Part shown: positions 25,515-33,235 of the stretch, piece after piece | How the letters are laid out: each line of letters opens with the position of its first letter | Numbering within the stretch: position 1 is the stretch's first letter | Assembly (NCBI GenBank): GCA_017503545.1 | Contig: JAFVSW010000072.1 | Location: 1-40,539 of the forward strand | Length of the DNA: 40,539 nucleotides | DNA from: Lentisphaeria bacterium | GTDB lineage: Bacteria > Verrucomicrobiota > Lentisphaeria > Victivallales > UBA1829 | Direction: 5' to 3' | Translations under genes and position numbers: made by a program | Notes under the pieces: model-generated | Databases searched by the model: none | The model's input: only the letters and a program-made list of their open reading frames with translations | What the model was told of the DNA's origin: nothing

Positions 25515-26129
25515 TTATTTCTTTTCTTTGCGAACCGGACGGCGGAATGAGGGTTCCTTTTCCGGATTTGTAAAATCACGCAACATCTTTTCCACAAATT
25601 CGCCCTGCCGTTTTTTCATTTTTTCGTGCTGATCCCGAACATTGTTGACACGATTCCGGAATTGTTCCAACTGTTTCTCCATCATCCGGATCCGGCGTTC
25701 TGCACGGTCTGAATGTTGTTTCATATTGTCTTCAATCCGTTTCCGCAATGCCGCTTTGGCTTTTTCTTTTTCCGCTCCTTCCGGGGCGGCAAGATAGGCT
25801 TTCCGCAAAACCAGCAACTCTTCCAGCTGTTTTTTCCGTCTCTGTTCAATCAGTTTGAAAATCTCTTTCCGGAACTGAGCAGGATTTTCTCCCGCCAGTT
25901 TTTTCAAACGTTCTTCTTCCGCTTTGGGCAAATTGGAAAGCATTTCCTCCCACGGCTGATATCCTCCGCGACGGGACATGCCATACCGTTTTTTCGGATG
26001 ATGACGGAGGTCTTTCCCCTTTTTTTCCACATTCTGTTCCGGTGCGCGGTCCGCAGAAAACATCCCTGCAGGACAAAGGAGCAAGCCTGTCGCCAGGATC
26101 ATTAATACAATACGTAAATTCCTTTTCAT
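25515..26129 (-). CDS. secreted helical Lys/Arg/Glu-rich protein
   Basis: This 204-residue protein has a signal peptide (RNLRIVLMILATGLLLCPAG) and a mature part made almost wholly of charged helices (EEERLKKLAGENPAQFRKEI; RIRMMEKQLEQFRNRVNNVR), predicted coiled coil. It resembles the neighbouring 231-residue protein and the Spy/ZraP-like periplasmic class in composition, but no defining motif is visible. The gene lies 27 nt after the anti-sigma gene and 38 nt before the next, so all are likely co-transcribed. The function is unknown. Confidence 0.65.
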   Translation of the reverse strand: MKRNLRIVLMILATGLLLCPAGMFSADRAPEQNVEKKGKDLRHHPKKRYGMSRRGGYQPWEEMLSNLPKAEEERLKKLAGENPAQFRKEIFKLIEQRRKKQLEELLVLRKAYLAAPEGAEKEKAKAALRKRIEDNMKQHSDRAERRIRMMEKQLEQFRNRVNNVRDQHEKMKKRQGEFVEKMLRDFTNPEKEPSFRRPVRKEKK

Positions 26130-26156
26130 AAGTTCCTGTTTCCTTTCCGTGATTCA

Positions 26157-26657
26157 TCAATAATTATAAAAACGGCTTCCCGCACTGCTCACGGATGCAA
26201 ACATTTCATCCGCACGCTGGATTTCCATGGAAAGATTGAACAATTCTTTTTCCCCTTCTGTTGTATACAGAAAACGATCGAATTGCTGCATTTCCGCCTT
26301 CGCCGCATTGTGCATTGTTTTTTCTGCCAATACTGGCGTTGAACCGTTTTCCGGAACCAAAAATATCCCGGCAATACAGGCACATACCGCAAGAACTGCC
26401 GCCGCTCCGGTACGGAAAATCGCCCTGCGGAAAATCAATGGACGTTCCTTACGATGTTCCTGTTCCAATATCGCCATATTGTGAATCGCAGTATCCAACG
26501 CAGGGGACGGTACCCCCGCATCCGGAGAAAGACGGAACGCCGCCGCATCCTCCATCAGCTGTTTGCAATCCGGACAATTCACGATATGTTCTGTGACCTC
26601 CGGATCATTCACCATGCCGCTGAGAATCTTTTCCATTACATCATCACATGTTTTCAT
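26157..26657 (-). CDS. anti-sigma factor with zinc-finger motif
   Basis: This 166-residue membrane protein is predicted to hold the upstream ECF sigma factor inactive. The N-terminal HIVNCPDC (His24, Cys28, Cys31) is the HxxxCxxC zinc motif of the ZAS anti-sigma domain, and Cys4 may complete the site. One membrane helix lies at about 80-102 (AAAVLAVCACIAGIFLVP), leaving a periplasmic domain of about 60 residues. ATG 26657 is chosen over 26690 since the protein then begins MKTCDDVMEK and GAGGA lies 10 nt upstream. The gap after the sigma gene is 20 nt. Confidence 0.78.
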   Translation of the reverse strand: MKTCDDVMEKILSGMVNDPEVTEHIVNCPDCKQLMEDAAAFRLSPDAGVPSPALDTAIHNMAILEQEHRKERPLIFRRAIFRTGAAAVLAVCACIAGIFLVPENGSTPVLAEKTMHNAAKAEMQQFDRFLYTTEGEKELFNLSMEIQRADEMFASVSSAGSRFYNY

Positions 26658-26677
26658 TTTCAAAAATCCTCTGTCTG

Positions 26678-27253
26678 TTATCCTGCCCATTCACCAAGCT
26701 GCGCCCGCAATTTCTTCAATGCATACTGCATCCTTGCCAGACACGTATTGATGGAACATTTCTGTATCGTTGCTATTTCACGGAACGAAACATCTTCCTG
26801 CCGCAACAGAAATACCTGTTTCATTTCCGGCGGCAATGTCTGTACCGCATCTTCAATCGCACGATTCAATTCCGTCTGCTTCAATTCTTCTTCCGGGGAA
26901 GATGACGACTGTTTATACAGAATGGAATCCTGTTGTTCTTCCGCCCAGTTTTCATCAAACGCATCTTCCGCTTTCCGCGTCCTCTTCCGGAAAAAATCCA
27001 CACTCTGATTGTGAGCAATCCGCATCGCCCACGCAAGAAAACGTTCACTGTCTTTGTAATGCGGCAGATTCCGTATGATATTCAGCCAGGTCTGCTGAAA
27101 AATGTCATCCGCATTGGACCGTTCGCCGTTCAGCAAACGGTTCAGATAGGTATACAGCTGGTTTTTATACCGGCTGTATAACAAATCAAAGGCAGAGCCA
27201 TCTCCGGAAAGATACATTTGTATCAATTCCATATCACTGGTTTCCTGTTTCAT
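26678..27253 (-). CDS. ECF-family RNA polymerase sigma factor
   Basis: This protein of about 191 residues has region 2 (AFDLLYSRYKNQLYTYLNRL; DDIFQQTWLNIIRNLPHY; FLAWAMRIAHNQSVDFFRK) and region 4 (LPPEMKQVFLLRQEDVSFRE, then a helix-turn-helix with SINTCLARMQYALKKL). Group 4 sigma factors of this type answer envelope or extracellular signals and are held by the anti-sigma encoded next. ATG 27253 is preferred over the GTG at 27280, but the ribosome site is weak for both. It probably controls its own operon and perhaps the downstream secreted proteins and T2SS genes. Confidence 0.88.
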   Translation of the reverse strand: MKQETSDMELIQMYLSGDGSAFDLLYSRYKNQLYTYLNRLLNGERSNADDIFQQTWLNIIRNLPHYKDSERFLAWAMRIAHNQSVDFFRKRTRKAEDAFDENWAEEQQDSILYKQSSSSPEEELKQTELNRAIEDAVQTLPPEMKQVFLLRQEDVSFREIATIQKCSINTCLARMQYALKKLRAQLGEWAG

Positions 27254-27303
27254 CGTGTTTTTTTCCGTTCGATTCTGCACTTACAACGTAAGCAGATGAT
27301 GTT

Positions 27304-27729
27304 TTATTGTATCATTTTTGATTTTTTTGAAAGAAATGTGATCGTTTCTGCAAGTGGACGGTCCGCCGGAAGAAACGGTAAGGATGCCATTTCCTCCCCC
27401 GTAACAAAAAAGATATCCTGATTTTCTTTGCTCACAGGGTGAAAATCCGTAGCCGCCGGTTCCGCTTCATAAAACGTCACACGCACATATTTATCCCCGT
27501 AATCATGATCCAAACGCCAGAAACATTCCCCGGGGAGAATCTCCACTCCCAATTCTTCCCGGATTTCCCGCTTCAAAGCATCACGCTGACTTTCCCCCGG
27601 TTCCACCTTGCCACCCGGAAATTCCAGAAATTTTCCCAGTTCCGTATGCTTCGGACGACTGCATACCATGTATTTACCCTGATAACGGACAATCGCCGCC
27701 ACCACTTCTATGATTTTCTTGTTCGGCAT
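27304..27729 (-). CDS. Nudix hydrolase, MutT-like
   Basis: This 141-residue protein has a complete Nudix box, GGKVEPGESQRDALKREI followed by REELG (residues 39-61), including the metal-binding REIREE. The N-terminal EVVAAIVRYQGKYMVCSRP strand and the KFLEFPGG loop resemble MutT-type 8-oxo-dGTP diphosphatases, which cleanse the nucleotide pool. It is followed on the same strand by the sigma gene after 50 nt. The ATG has no clear Shine-Dalgarno: TATAGAAT stands immediately before it, so it may be leaderless or poorly translated. Confidence 0.9.
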   Translation of the reverse strand: MPNKKIIEVVAAIVRYQGKYMVCSRPKHTELGKFLEFPGGKVEPGESQRDALKREIREELGVEILPGECFWRLDHDYGDKYVRVTFYEAEPAATDFHPVSKENQDIFFVTGEEMASLPFLPADRPLAETITFLSKKSKMIQ

Positions 27730-27747
27730 ATTCTATAAAAATAATAA

Positions 27748-27783
27748 GGGAGGAAAAATTCAGAAAACCAAATTTTTCCTCCC
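27748..27783 (-). terminator. intrinsic terminator downstream of flotillin
   Basis: A perfect 13-bp stem (27748-27760 with 27771-27783) encloses a 10-nt loop. On the minus strand it is followed by TTATTATTTTTAT, a U-rich tract. It ends the flotillin transcript just before the Nudix gene. Confidence 0.88.
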
Positions 27784-27801
27784 GAAATTCAAGTTGCAGG
27801 A

Positions 27802-29283
27802 TTATTCAGCGTCTTTTGCTGCTTCCACCGGTTCCGCATCCGCTTCCCCCTGAACTTTACCCAGGTAGGACGGCAATTCCACGCCAGCCATATTCGCTAC
27901 ATCGTGGAGCGGAGGCAGACTTTTCATCAAACCGCTGAGAAAATTGGCGGTGGATGTCTTGCCATCCCCGGAAGCAGAGGCTCCATCCCAAACTGTAACT
28001 TTGTCGATCTTGATATTCTTGATCGCTTCGGTCTGGAGTTTGACCAATTCTTCCAGTTTTTCAACCAGCAGCATCTTGCTCGCCGCATCGGAATCCATAC
28101 CGCAGGCTTCGATGATCTGACGATACCCTTCGCCTTTCGCTTTGAGAATCTCAAAGTTACCTTTCGCTTCCGCTTCCAGTTTCTGATAAATGGCAGATGC
28201 CTGACCTCGGGCTTCCGCTGCCTGTTTTTCCGCTTCCGCTTCCGCCGCGATCACGATTTGTTCTTTTTCGATTCTGGCACGGACGATATGTTCCGCACGC
28301 TGTTTTTCTTCTTCCATTCTTGCACGGGCTTTCTGCGCTTCCATATCCGCTTCATAACCCGCTTTTTCAATCATGGCTTCCGCCACTCGTTTCGCAGATT
28401 CCGATACACGCAACGCTTCCGCTTCTTTTTCCAGACGGGCGGCGTTGGATTGCGCAATTTCAATCGCAGACAGGTTTTCCCCGTCAATTGCCGCCGCTTC
28501 TGCTTGAATCACCGCAATACGACGCTGTTTATCCGCATTGGCTTCCCCGGACAATGCCTGGGCTTCCGCTTCCGATACCGCAATACGCTGCACTTTACGG
28601 GCTTCCGCTTCCCCAATGCCCCCTTTCCGTTCTTCTTCCGCCACATCAACACGGGCTTTGTTGATCGCTTCTGCCGCCGCACGTTTCCCGATGGCATCAA
28701 TGTAACCGCTTTCGTCCGTGATGTCCGTAATGTTCACGTTCAAAAGCTGCAAACCGATCTTATTCAGTTCTTCCCCAACGTTTTCTTCAATGTTGTGGAG
28801 GAACGTTTCACGGTCCGCATTGATCTGTTCGATCGTCATGGAGGCAATCACAAGACGCAACTGACCGAGAATGATATCTTTCGCCAAATCCGCAATCGCA
28901 TCCTGCGGCAATCCCAACAAACGGTTCGCCGCATTACCCATCAGTGCCGGATCCGTACTGATACCAACCGTAAACACAGAGGGTACACTGATACGGATGT
29001 TCTGTTTACACAAGGCATTGGTCAGATTCACATCCAACTGTACCGGACGCAAAGAGAGAAATCCGTAATCCTGAATCACAGGCCAAATAATCTTGGAACC
29101 ACCATGCAAACAGTAACTTGCACGATGTCCACCTGTCATACCGTAAACAACCAATACTTGGTCTGACGGACATTTTTTGATGCGTGTGACAAAGATCAAT
29201 GTCATGATAACAAGGATAAATACTGCGACCAATGCCGCAGCGGTACCCGCACCGAGTGATGCCAATACAATGGGAAAATTCAT
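27802..29283 (-). CDS. floT: flotillin-like SPFH-domain protein
   Basis: This 493-residue scaffold protein of membrane microdomains has an N-terminal membrane helix (AALVAVFILVIMTLIFV), an SPFH domain (about 35-215, with QDYGFLSLRPVQLDVNLTNA), and a long Ala/Glu-rich coiled coil carrying repeated AEAEA motifs (EEERKGGIGEAEARKVQRI; IAAEAEAEKQAAEARGQA). The C-terminus has MKSLPPLHDVANMAGVELP, characteristic of YuaG/FloT-type flotillins. The gene upstream encodes an NfeD/YuaF-like membrane protein, the usual partner. It ends at a strong terminator. Confidence 0.93.
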   Translation of the reverse strand: MNFPIVLASLGAGTAAALVAVFILVIMTLIFVTRIKKCPSDQVLVVYGMTGGHRASYCLHGGSKIIWPVIQDYGFLSLRPVQLDVNLTNALCKQNIRISVPSVFTVGISTDPALMGNAANRLLGLPQDAIADLAKDIILGQLRLVIASMTIEQINADRETFLHNIEENVGEELNKIGLQLLNVNITDITDESGYIDAIGKRAAAEAINKARVDVAEEERKGGIGEAEARKVQRIAVSEAEAQALSGEANADKQRRIAVIQAEAAAIDGENLSAIEIAQSNAARLEKEAEALRVSESAKRVAEAMIEKAGYEADMEAQKARARMEEEKQRAEHIVRARIEKEQIVIAAEAEAEKQAAEARGQASAIYQKLEAEAKGNFEILKAKGEGYRQIIEACGMDSDAASKMLLVEKLEELVKLQTEAIKNIKIDKVTVWDGASASGDGKTSTANFLSGLMKSLPPLHDVANMAGVELPSYLGKVQGEADAEPVEAAKDAE

Positions 29284-29321
29284 ACTTTCAATTCCTTTCC
29301 TTATGGTTGGTTATTGATTAT

Positions 29322-29927
29322 TTATTGATTGATTTCTACTAAAAAACGTCTGCCGCCAAGATATTTGACCAAACGGACCGGGACACCATGCCCGATCGGG
29401 TTCTCCGACACCGCCAATACTTCCCGGGTACTGGTTCCAAGATTGACCATGACTTTCCCGGCTTTTTCCATGCCGCCGGGAATATTCACGTAAACGGATC
29501 CGGCTTTCCCCACCATATCTGCGGCTTCCACATTACCGCTCTGCTGCAGTTTCATCAGCAATGCGATCAAATATGCCGTAGCCGCCATCATTGCGAATCC
29601 GCAGAGAAATGCCCCGAGCAAACCATACCATCCGCCGTGTTTACCGAAAACCAATCCGCCCCAACCGAACATCGTCAGAAACGCAAGAATGGTACGGAAG
29701 GAAATAAAATGCAAGTCCGGCAAACCGGTATCCGGATGAGGAATATCCACATCCCCGTCGAAATCCACATCCACATCATCGGGCAAAGCGGCACCACCGA
29801 TCCCGAACAGAAGGAGCACAGCAGAAATACCGAACATAATGGTTCCAGCCAAAGCGATTGCCCAATAAACGGTACGGGCACCTTCCCCAGCCAAAAATTC
29901 CCCCGTCTGAGAAATAACAGCGATCAT
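29322..29927 (-). CDS. NfeD/YuaF-like membrane protein, flotillin partner
   Basis: This 201-residue protein has an N-terminal membrane helix (about 19-43), an acidic periplasmic stretch with an Asp-rich repeat (DDVDVDFDGDVDIPHPDTG), then two more helices (TILAFLTMFGWGGLVFG; LLGAFLCGFAMMAATAYLI). The C-terminal domain of about 70 residues (VGKAGSVYVNIPGGMEKAGK) is the OB-fold expected of NfeD/YuaF proteins, which sit with flotillin. AAAGGAGATG stands immediately before the ATG. It lies 38 nt upstream of the flotillin gene. No SDD catalytic protease region is present, so this is the short partner form. Confidence 0.82.
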   Translation of the reverse strand: MIAVISQTGEFLAGEGARTVYWAIALAGTIMFGISAVLLLFGIGGAALPDDVDVDFDGDVDIPHPDTGLPDLHFISFRTILAFLTMFGWGGLVFGKHGGWYGLLGAFLCGFAMMAATAYLIALLMKLQQSGNVEAADMVGKAGSVYVNIPGGMEKAGKVMVNLGTSTREVLAVSENPIGHGVPVRLVKYLGGRRFLVEINQ

Positions 29928-30135
29928 AACATCTCCTTTCCTTGGACTTTTTATCGTTCATCCGTACATTAGCATAGTAAATTGTAAAATGCAAGAAAAA
30001 AATCCAGAAAAAATCAAATAAATTTTCCCGTTTTCAAAAGTTTTCAGAACCAATTCCCTAATACCCCATATGATCGAAGTCAAACAGCATAATAGAAAAC
30101 TCTCCCGTCCGAAAACACAAAGATGAATCGATACC

Positions 30136-30282
30136 CAGTGCCAACGGCACGGCACAGTAAAGCCCAGGGTGAGCGCAGCGTAACCCAAGGGATAAGACAT
30201 AAGACCTCGCATAATGACAGCCTCCGCGTTGACGGCATTTCGTTAGAAACGGACGGCATCGTGGAGGCAATGACGTCTCCCC
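30136..30282. repeat. palindromic repeat, copy A
   Basis: This ~147-nt sequence recurs nearly unchanged at 33006-33153 in the same orientation. It contains GTGCCAACGGCAC (a short palindrome), CCAGGGT...AACCC, and a nested hairpin from GCCTCC (left) to GGAGGC (right) enclosing TTTCGTTAGAAA. Small open frames across it are coincidental. With copy B it brackets the secreted nuclease-like module. 29928-30135 is promoter-like AT-rich sequence with no gene. Confidence 0.8.
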
Positions 30283-30348
30283 CTTCCCACGAAATGTATG
30301 CAATATCAATAGTTTATAAAAAAATTATAAATTATCGCATATTTTAAC

Positions 30349-30377
30349 TTGAAATATGATTATTGCAATGATAAATT
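30349..30377 (+). promoter_or_regulatory. promoter of the secreted nuclease-like module
   Basis: TTGAAA (30349-30354), a 17-nt spacer and TAAATT (30372-30377) give a reasonable sigma70 promoter. Transcription would start near 30384, leaving a leader of about 265 nt that contains the nested hairpin at 30439-30567. Confidence 0.45.
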
Positions 30378-30438
30378 ACAACATTAGATTGATCTGGAGA
30401 AATGGATCAATTATTGAGATCGCTTGATCGGTAAGTGG

Positions 30439-30596
30439 GTAACAGAAAACTCGCAACTTTCATAACCACCACGGAAACCGGTTGTTCAAGCGTGCCATGT
30501 GCGTCTATTCGCATACTTGGCACGTTTCTGCTTCCGTGTGGTGGTGGGCTTGCGAGTGCCTTGTTACTTAGCGGATTTAGGAAACGTGCTTTTTTT
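30439..30596 (+). ncRNA. long nested hairpin leader with alternative U-tailed stem
   Basis: Coaxial stems nest over 129 nt: GTAACA/TGTTAC (30439-30444 with 30562-30567), CTCGCAA/TTGCGAG (30550-30556 right arm), ACCACCAC/GTGGTGGT, GGAA/TTCC, and AAGCGTGCCA/TGGCACGTTT (30488-30497 with 30518-30527). GCACGTTTC (30520-30528) can instead pair with GAAACGTGC (30581-30589), which is directly followed by seven Ts. This may be a structured leader or attenuator for the gene at 30652. An independent RNA or a palindromic DNA site is also possible. Confidence 0.5.
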
Positions 30597-30651
30597 ATTC
30601 CTTTATCTGCACACTGTCTCCGATTAAGAAACACAAACGTCGGAGGATAAA

Positions 30652-31482
30652 ATGAACTTTCGCTTGATATTATGTTTATGGATAATGCTATCCTGTACCT
30701 CTATTATTCATGCCGCACAACCGGTATGGATTCTGAACGCTATAAATAATATCCGTCGGGCAAGTATTGCTGCTAAAAATGCTAATAAAATAGGAAAGCT
30801 TGCCACTTTAGGTAAATGTGCCAATGCTCTGCCGGATGATGAAATCAACCGTCTTGCAAAAATTACAACTAAGTCGGATGGATTAAAAGAGTTAAATAAA
30901 ATACTCGGAAAAGCTAATTATATTGGTAAATACGGCGATGAAGCCGGACATGTTATTTTACAGGATACTTACTTGCGAATCGCAATAAAAAATGGGCATT
31001 TATCTTCTAAAACCGCTTCAGACGTTTTAACTCATTTAGGAGGAACTCCGGGGTTAACGTCTTTGCTAAGTAAGATAAATTCATCCAATTTATCCATGGC
31101 AAAGGGACATCTGCGCGAACTTGAGATAGCATTGAGCGCACGTAAAAGAGGATATACAATAATATCTCTGGGGCAAAAATTTGCAGATGGATTAAAAAAA
31201 GGCGATACTGATCTTGACGTTTTTATACGTGGGAAAAAAATTAATTTTGCTATTGAAAGTAAGGCTTATTCCGGACTCGTACCTGATGCCATGATAAAAG
31301 CTGATGCTGAAAGCCTTGCCGTATTCTGCAAAGAAGTAAAAAATACGATTCCCGTATTCTGTTTTGAAAAACCGCCTTCCAGGCTTTCTCAATACTTCTT
31401 GTCTCAAAAAGGTGTTAAATGTATTTTTGGAACACCTGATGAAATAATCGCAAAACTTGATGTTATCAACTCCATAAAATAA
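30652..31482 (+). CDS. secreted protein with PD-(D/E)XK nuclease-like C-terminus
   Basis: This 276-residue protein has a Sec signal (MNFRLILCLWIMLSCTSIIH, cut after Ala21/22), a helical middle region, and a C-terminal domain of about 100 residues. KGHLRELEIALSARKRGY supplies a conserved Glu (156/158). GDTDLDVFI and then AIESKAYSG place Asp189 thirteen residues before Glu202-x-Lys204, the D-x(n)-ExK arrangement of PD-(D/E)XK nucleases. Such domains occur in exported polymorphic toxins and in restriction enzymes. A signal peptide makes an extracellular or delivered nuclease more likely. CGGAGG lies 6 nt before the ATG. The partner gene follows 11 nt later. The function is inferred from motif only. 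Confidence 0.6.
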   Translation: MNFRLILCLWIMLSCTSIIHAAQPVWILNAINNIRRASIAAKNANKIGKLATLGKCANALPDDEINRLAKITTKSDGLKELNKILGKANYIGKYGDEAGHVILQDTYLRIAIKNGHLSSKTASDVLTHLGGTPGLTSLLSKINSSNLSMAKGHLRELEIALSARKRGYTIISLGQKFADGLKKGDTDLDVFIRGKKINFAIESKAYSGLVPDAMIKADAESLAVFCKEVKNTIPVFCFEKPPSRLSQYFLSQKGVKCIFGTPDEIIAKLDVINSIK

Positions 31483-31493
31483 AGGAAAAACGT

Positions 31494-32993
31494 ATGTTAT
31501 CTTACAAAAAAACAATTTCATTAATTATGTTGGGACTTTGTGCAACCCAGTTGAAAGCCGCTGAATACGGGACTTTTGAAAGTTTTTACAGTTCCGGAGG
31601 ACTTGCATGGTGGGAATGGGGCCTTATTATTGCCGGCACAATAGCTGTTGGAGTTCTAACCTTTATCACTTGGGGCGGTACAGCTCCTGCTTGGATGGTT
31701 ACGGTAGGAACGTGGATTGGATCAACCATAGGACTACATGGTATTGCAGCAGCAAACTTTGGCTTGGCTTTGCTTGGAGGTGGAGCTGTGGCAGCAGGAG
31801 GTTTGGGCGTTGCAGGTGGTGTTGCCGTGTTAACAGCAGCTATGACATTTGGCGTTGAAACTACACTTTCTTACGGAACTGATATTGCGCTCGAGAAATG
31901 GAATCAGGCAAAATTTGTTGAAGCCAACAAAGAAATGTTGACTCTCCCATTACCACGTAACAAAAAAGGCGGAATAGCATATCGAACTGCGATTAACTAT
32001 TTGAAAGAAAACTTGAAAGAAAACAAAGAAAAAGGTATAGATATATCAACACCGGAAAATCAGCATGTTTTAAAACGTGCCTCTGAAATTTTATACGAAA
32101 AAATGCAATCTGAAAAGGATAAAGATTACATTTTGAAAAATAAAACCTTGCTTGCATTGCTGTATTTTCAGACTAATAATTATTCCAAAGCGAGCAAAGA
32201 AGCCCAAGAGGCAATGATACTTGCAGATGAAATACGCGAAAAAAGAACAATGTCTTCTTATATTTGGGCTATATCAGAAATTGCAAATCCTGAAAAAAAT
32301 TGTACAAAAGAAACAATTCAAGCCTTGCGGATTGCTTATTATCACGAACCGGATTATGAACTGATTCCGATTATGACAGCATGCGCAATGGACCGATTCA
32401 TGTACAGATATCATTACGGAGAATTATCGATTGATCACATGAGATATTTCTTGGGCATCATAACTAATCAACAGATTGATAAAAAATTATCAGCCGTATC
32501 TTTGGAAATTTTTGTTACCCGTTGCCTAGTTGAATTGAAACGGACAAAACAGGATATTTACATCGTTACAAAAGATGAAAGCATGATGGGAGACAAGAAA
32601 ATTGTTGATGAACTCAGAAATCGTTTTGAACGCCATAAAGATCTTGTTTCCATGTTACAAAAAAATGCTTTGCCAATAGTTTACAAATTACAGGATAAAT
32701 TCCCCAAAGAAAGCAAAACAAAGCCTGAACTCCTGACTTCTCTACTGAACAATTATTTCCTCGATCTTGCAAAATTGGAGAAACAGATTCAATACAAACA
32801 ATACGATATTGGACCTGCTCCCAAAAAAGAAGAAGAGGATACTAAAAACAACATTTTGTACTGGATTCTGGGTGGAATCGCAATTCTGATGCTGACAGCC
32901 TTCGGAAGTCTGTTTTATATCAAGAAACGGCGAAAAACACAAACGGAAGCGAAAAACGCAAATGATGAAACTTCTCAACCAGAGGAACTTTAA
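31494..32993 (+). CDS. exported membrane protein with Gly-rich helices, partner of nuclease-like protein
   Basis: This 499-residue protein has a signal peptide (MLSYKKTISLIMLGLCATQL, cut near KAAE), then a hydrophobic helix (WWEWGLIIAGTIAVGVLTF) and long Gly/Ala-rich hydrophobic segments (LALLGGGAVAAGGLGVAGGV) resembling glycine-zipper pore helices. A helical middle of about 320 residues shows TPR-like pairing (TLLALLYFQTNNYSKASKEA). A C-terminal helix (ILYWILGGIAILMLTAFGSL) ends in KKRRK. No known family is recognised. Its place 11 nt after the nuclease-like gene suggests a partner in delivery, anchoring or immunity, but nothing in the sequence decides which. Confidence 0.6.
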   Translation: MLSYKKTISLIMLGLCATQLKAAEYGTFESFYSSGGLAWWEWGLIIAGTIAVGVLTFITWGGTAPAWMVTVGTWIGSTIGLHGIAAANFGLALLGGGAVAAGGLGVAGGVAVLTAAMTFGVETTLSYGTDIALEKWNQAKFVEANKEMLTLPLPRNKKGGIAYRTAINYLKENLKENKEKGIDISTPENQHVLKRASEILYEKMQSEKDKDYILKNKTLLALLYFQTNNYSKASKEAQEAMILADEIREKRTMSSYIWAISEIANPEKNCTKETIQALRIAYYHEPDYELIPIMTACAMDRFMYRYHYGELSIDHMRYFLGIITNQQIDKKLSAVSLEIFVTRCLVELKRTKQDIYIVTKDESMMGDKKIVDELRNRFERHKDLVSMLQKNALPIVYKLQDKFPKESKTKPELLTSLLNNYFLDLAKLEKQIQYKQYDIGPAPKKEEEDTKNNILYWILGGIAILMLTAFGSLFYIKKRRKTQTEAKNANDETSQPEEL

Positions 32994-33005
32994 TCAATTG
33001 AGAAT

Positions 33006-33153
33006 CAGTGCCAACGGCACGGCACAGTAAAGCCCAGGGTGACGCGCAGCGTAACCCTGGGTATAAGTCCCTTGAACTCGCATAATGACAGCCTCCGCGT
33101 TGACGGCGTTTCGTTAGAAACGGACGGCATCGTGGAGGCAATGACGTCTCCCC
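33006..33153. repeat. palindromic repeat, copy B
   Basis: This is the second copy of the ~147-nt repeat at 30136-30282, in the same orientation, with differences mainly in the centre. This copy has a better hairpin: CCAGGGT G ACGC, loop GCA, GCGT A ACCCTGG. The 3' hairpin is intact (GCCTCC to GGAGGC). It lies 13 nt after the stop of the 499-residue gene. No gene is seen in 33154-33235. Confidence 0.8.
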
Positions 33154-33235
33154 GCCCGTGAGAGTTATGGCTTAAAAACACCAAGTGTCCTGGCGGAAAA
33201 CCACATCTCTGTTTGTATGGAATACTTTTCTGTTT

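Noticed and set aside
27904-29166. 420-codon open frame antisense to flotillin
   Set aside because: It is an Arg/Phe/His-rich shadow of the Ala/Glu-rich coiled coil.
30136-30282. Small open frames with Cys/Arg-rich translations across the palindromic repeats
   Set aside because: Both copies give unstable frames broken by indels, so the conserved unit is nucleic acid structure and not protein.
30439-30567. Integron attC site
   Set aside because: The long imperfect palindrome is suggestive, but the RYYYAAC and GTTRRRY boxes are not found at the expected ends and no integron integrase is present.
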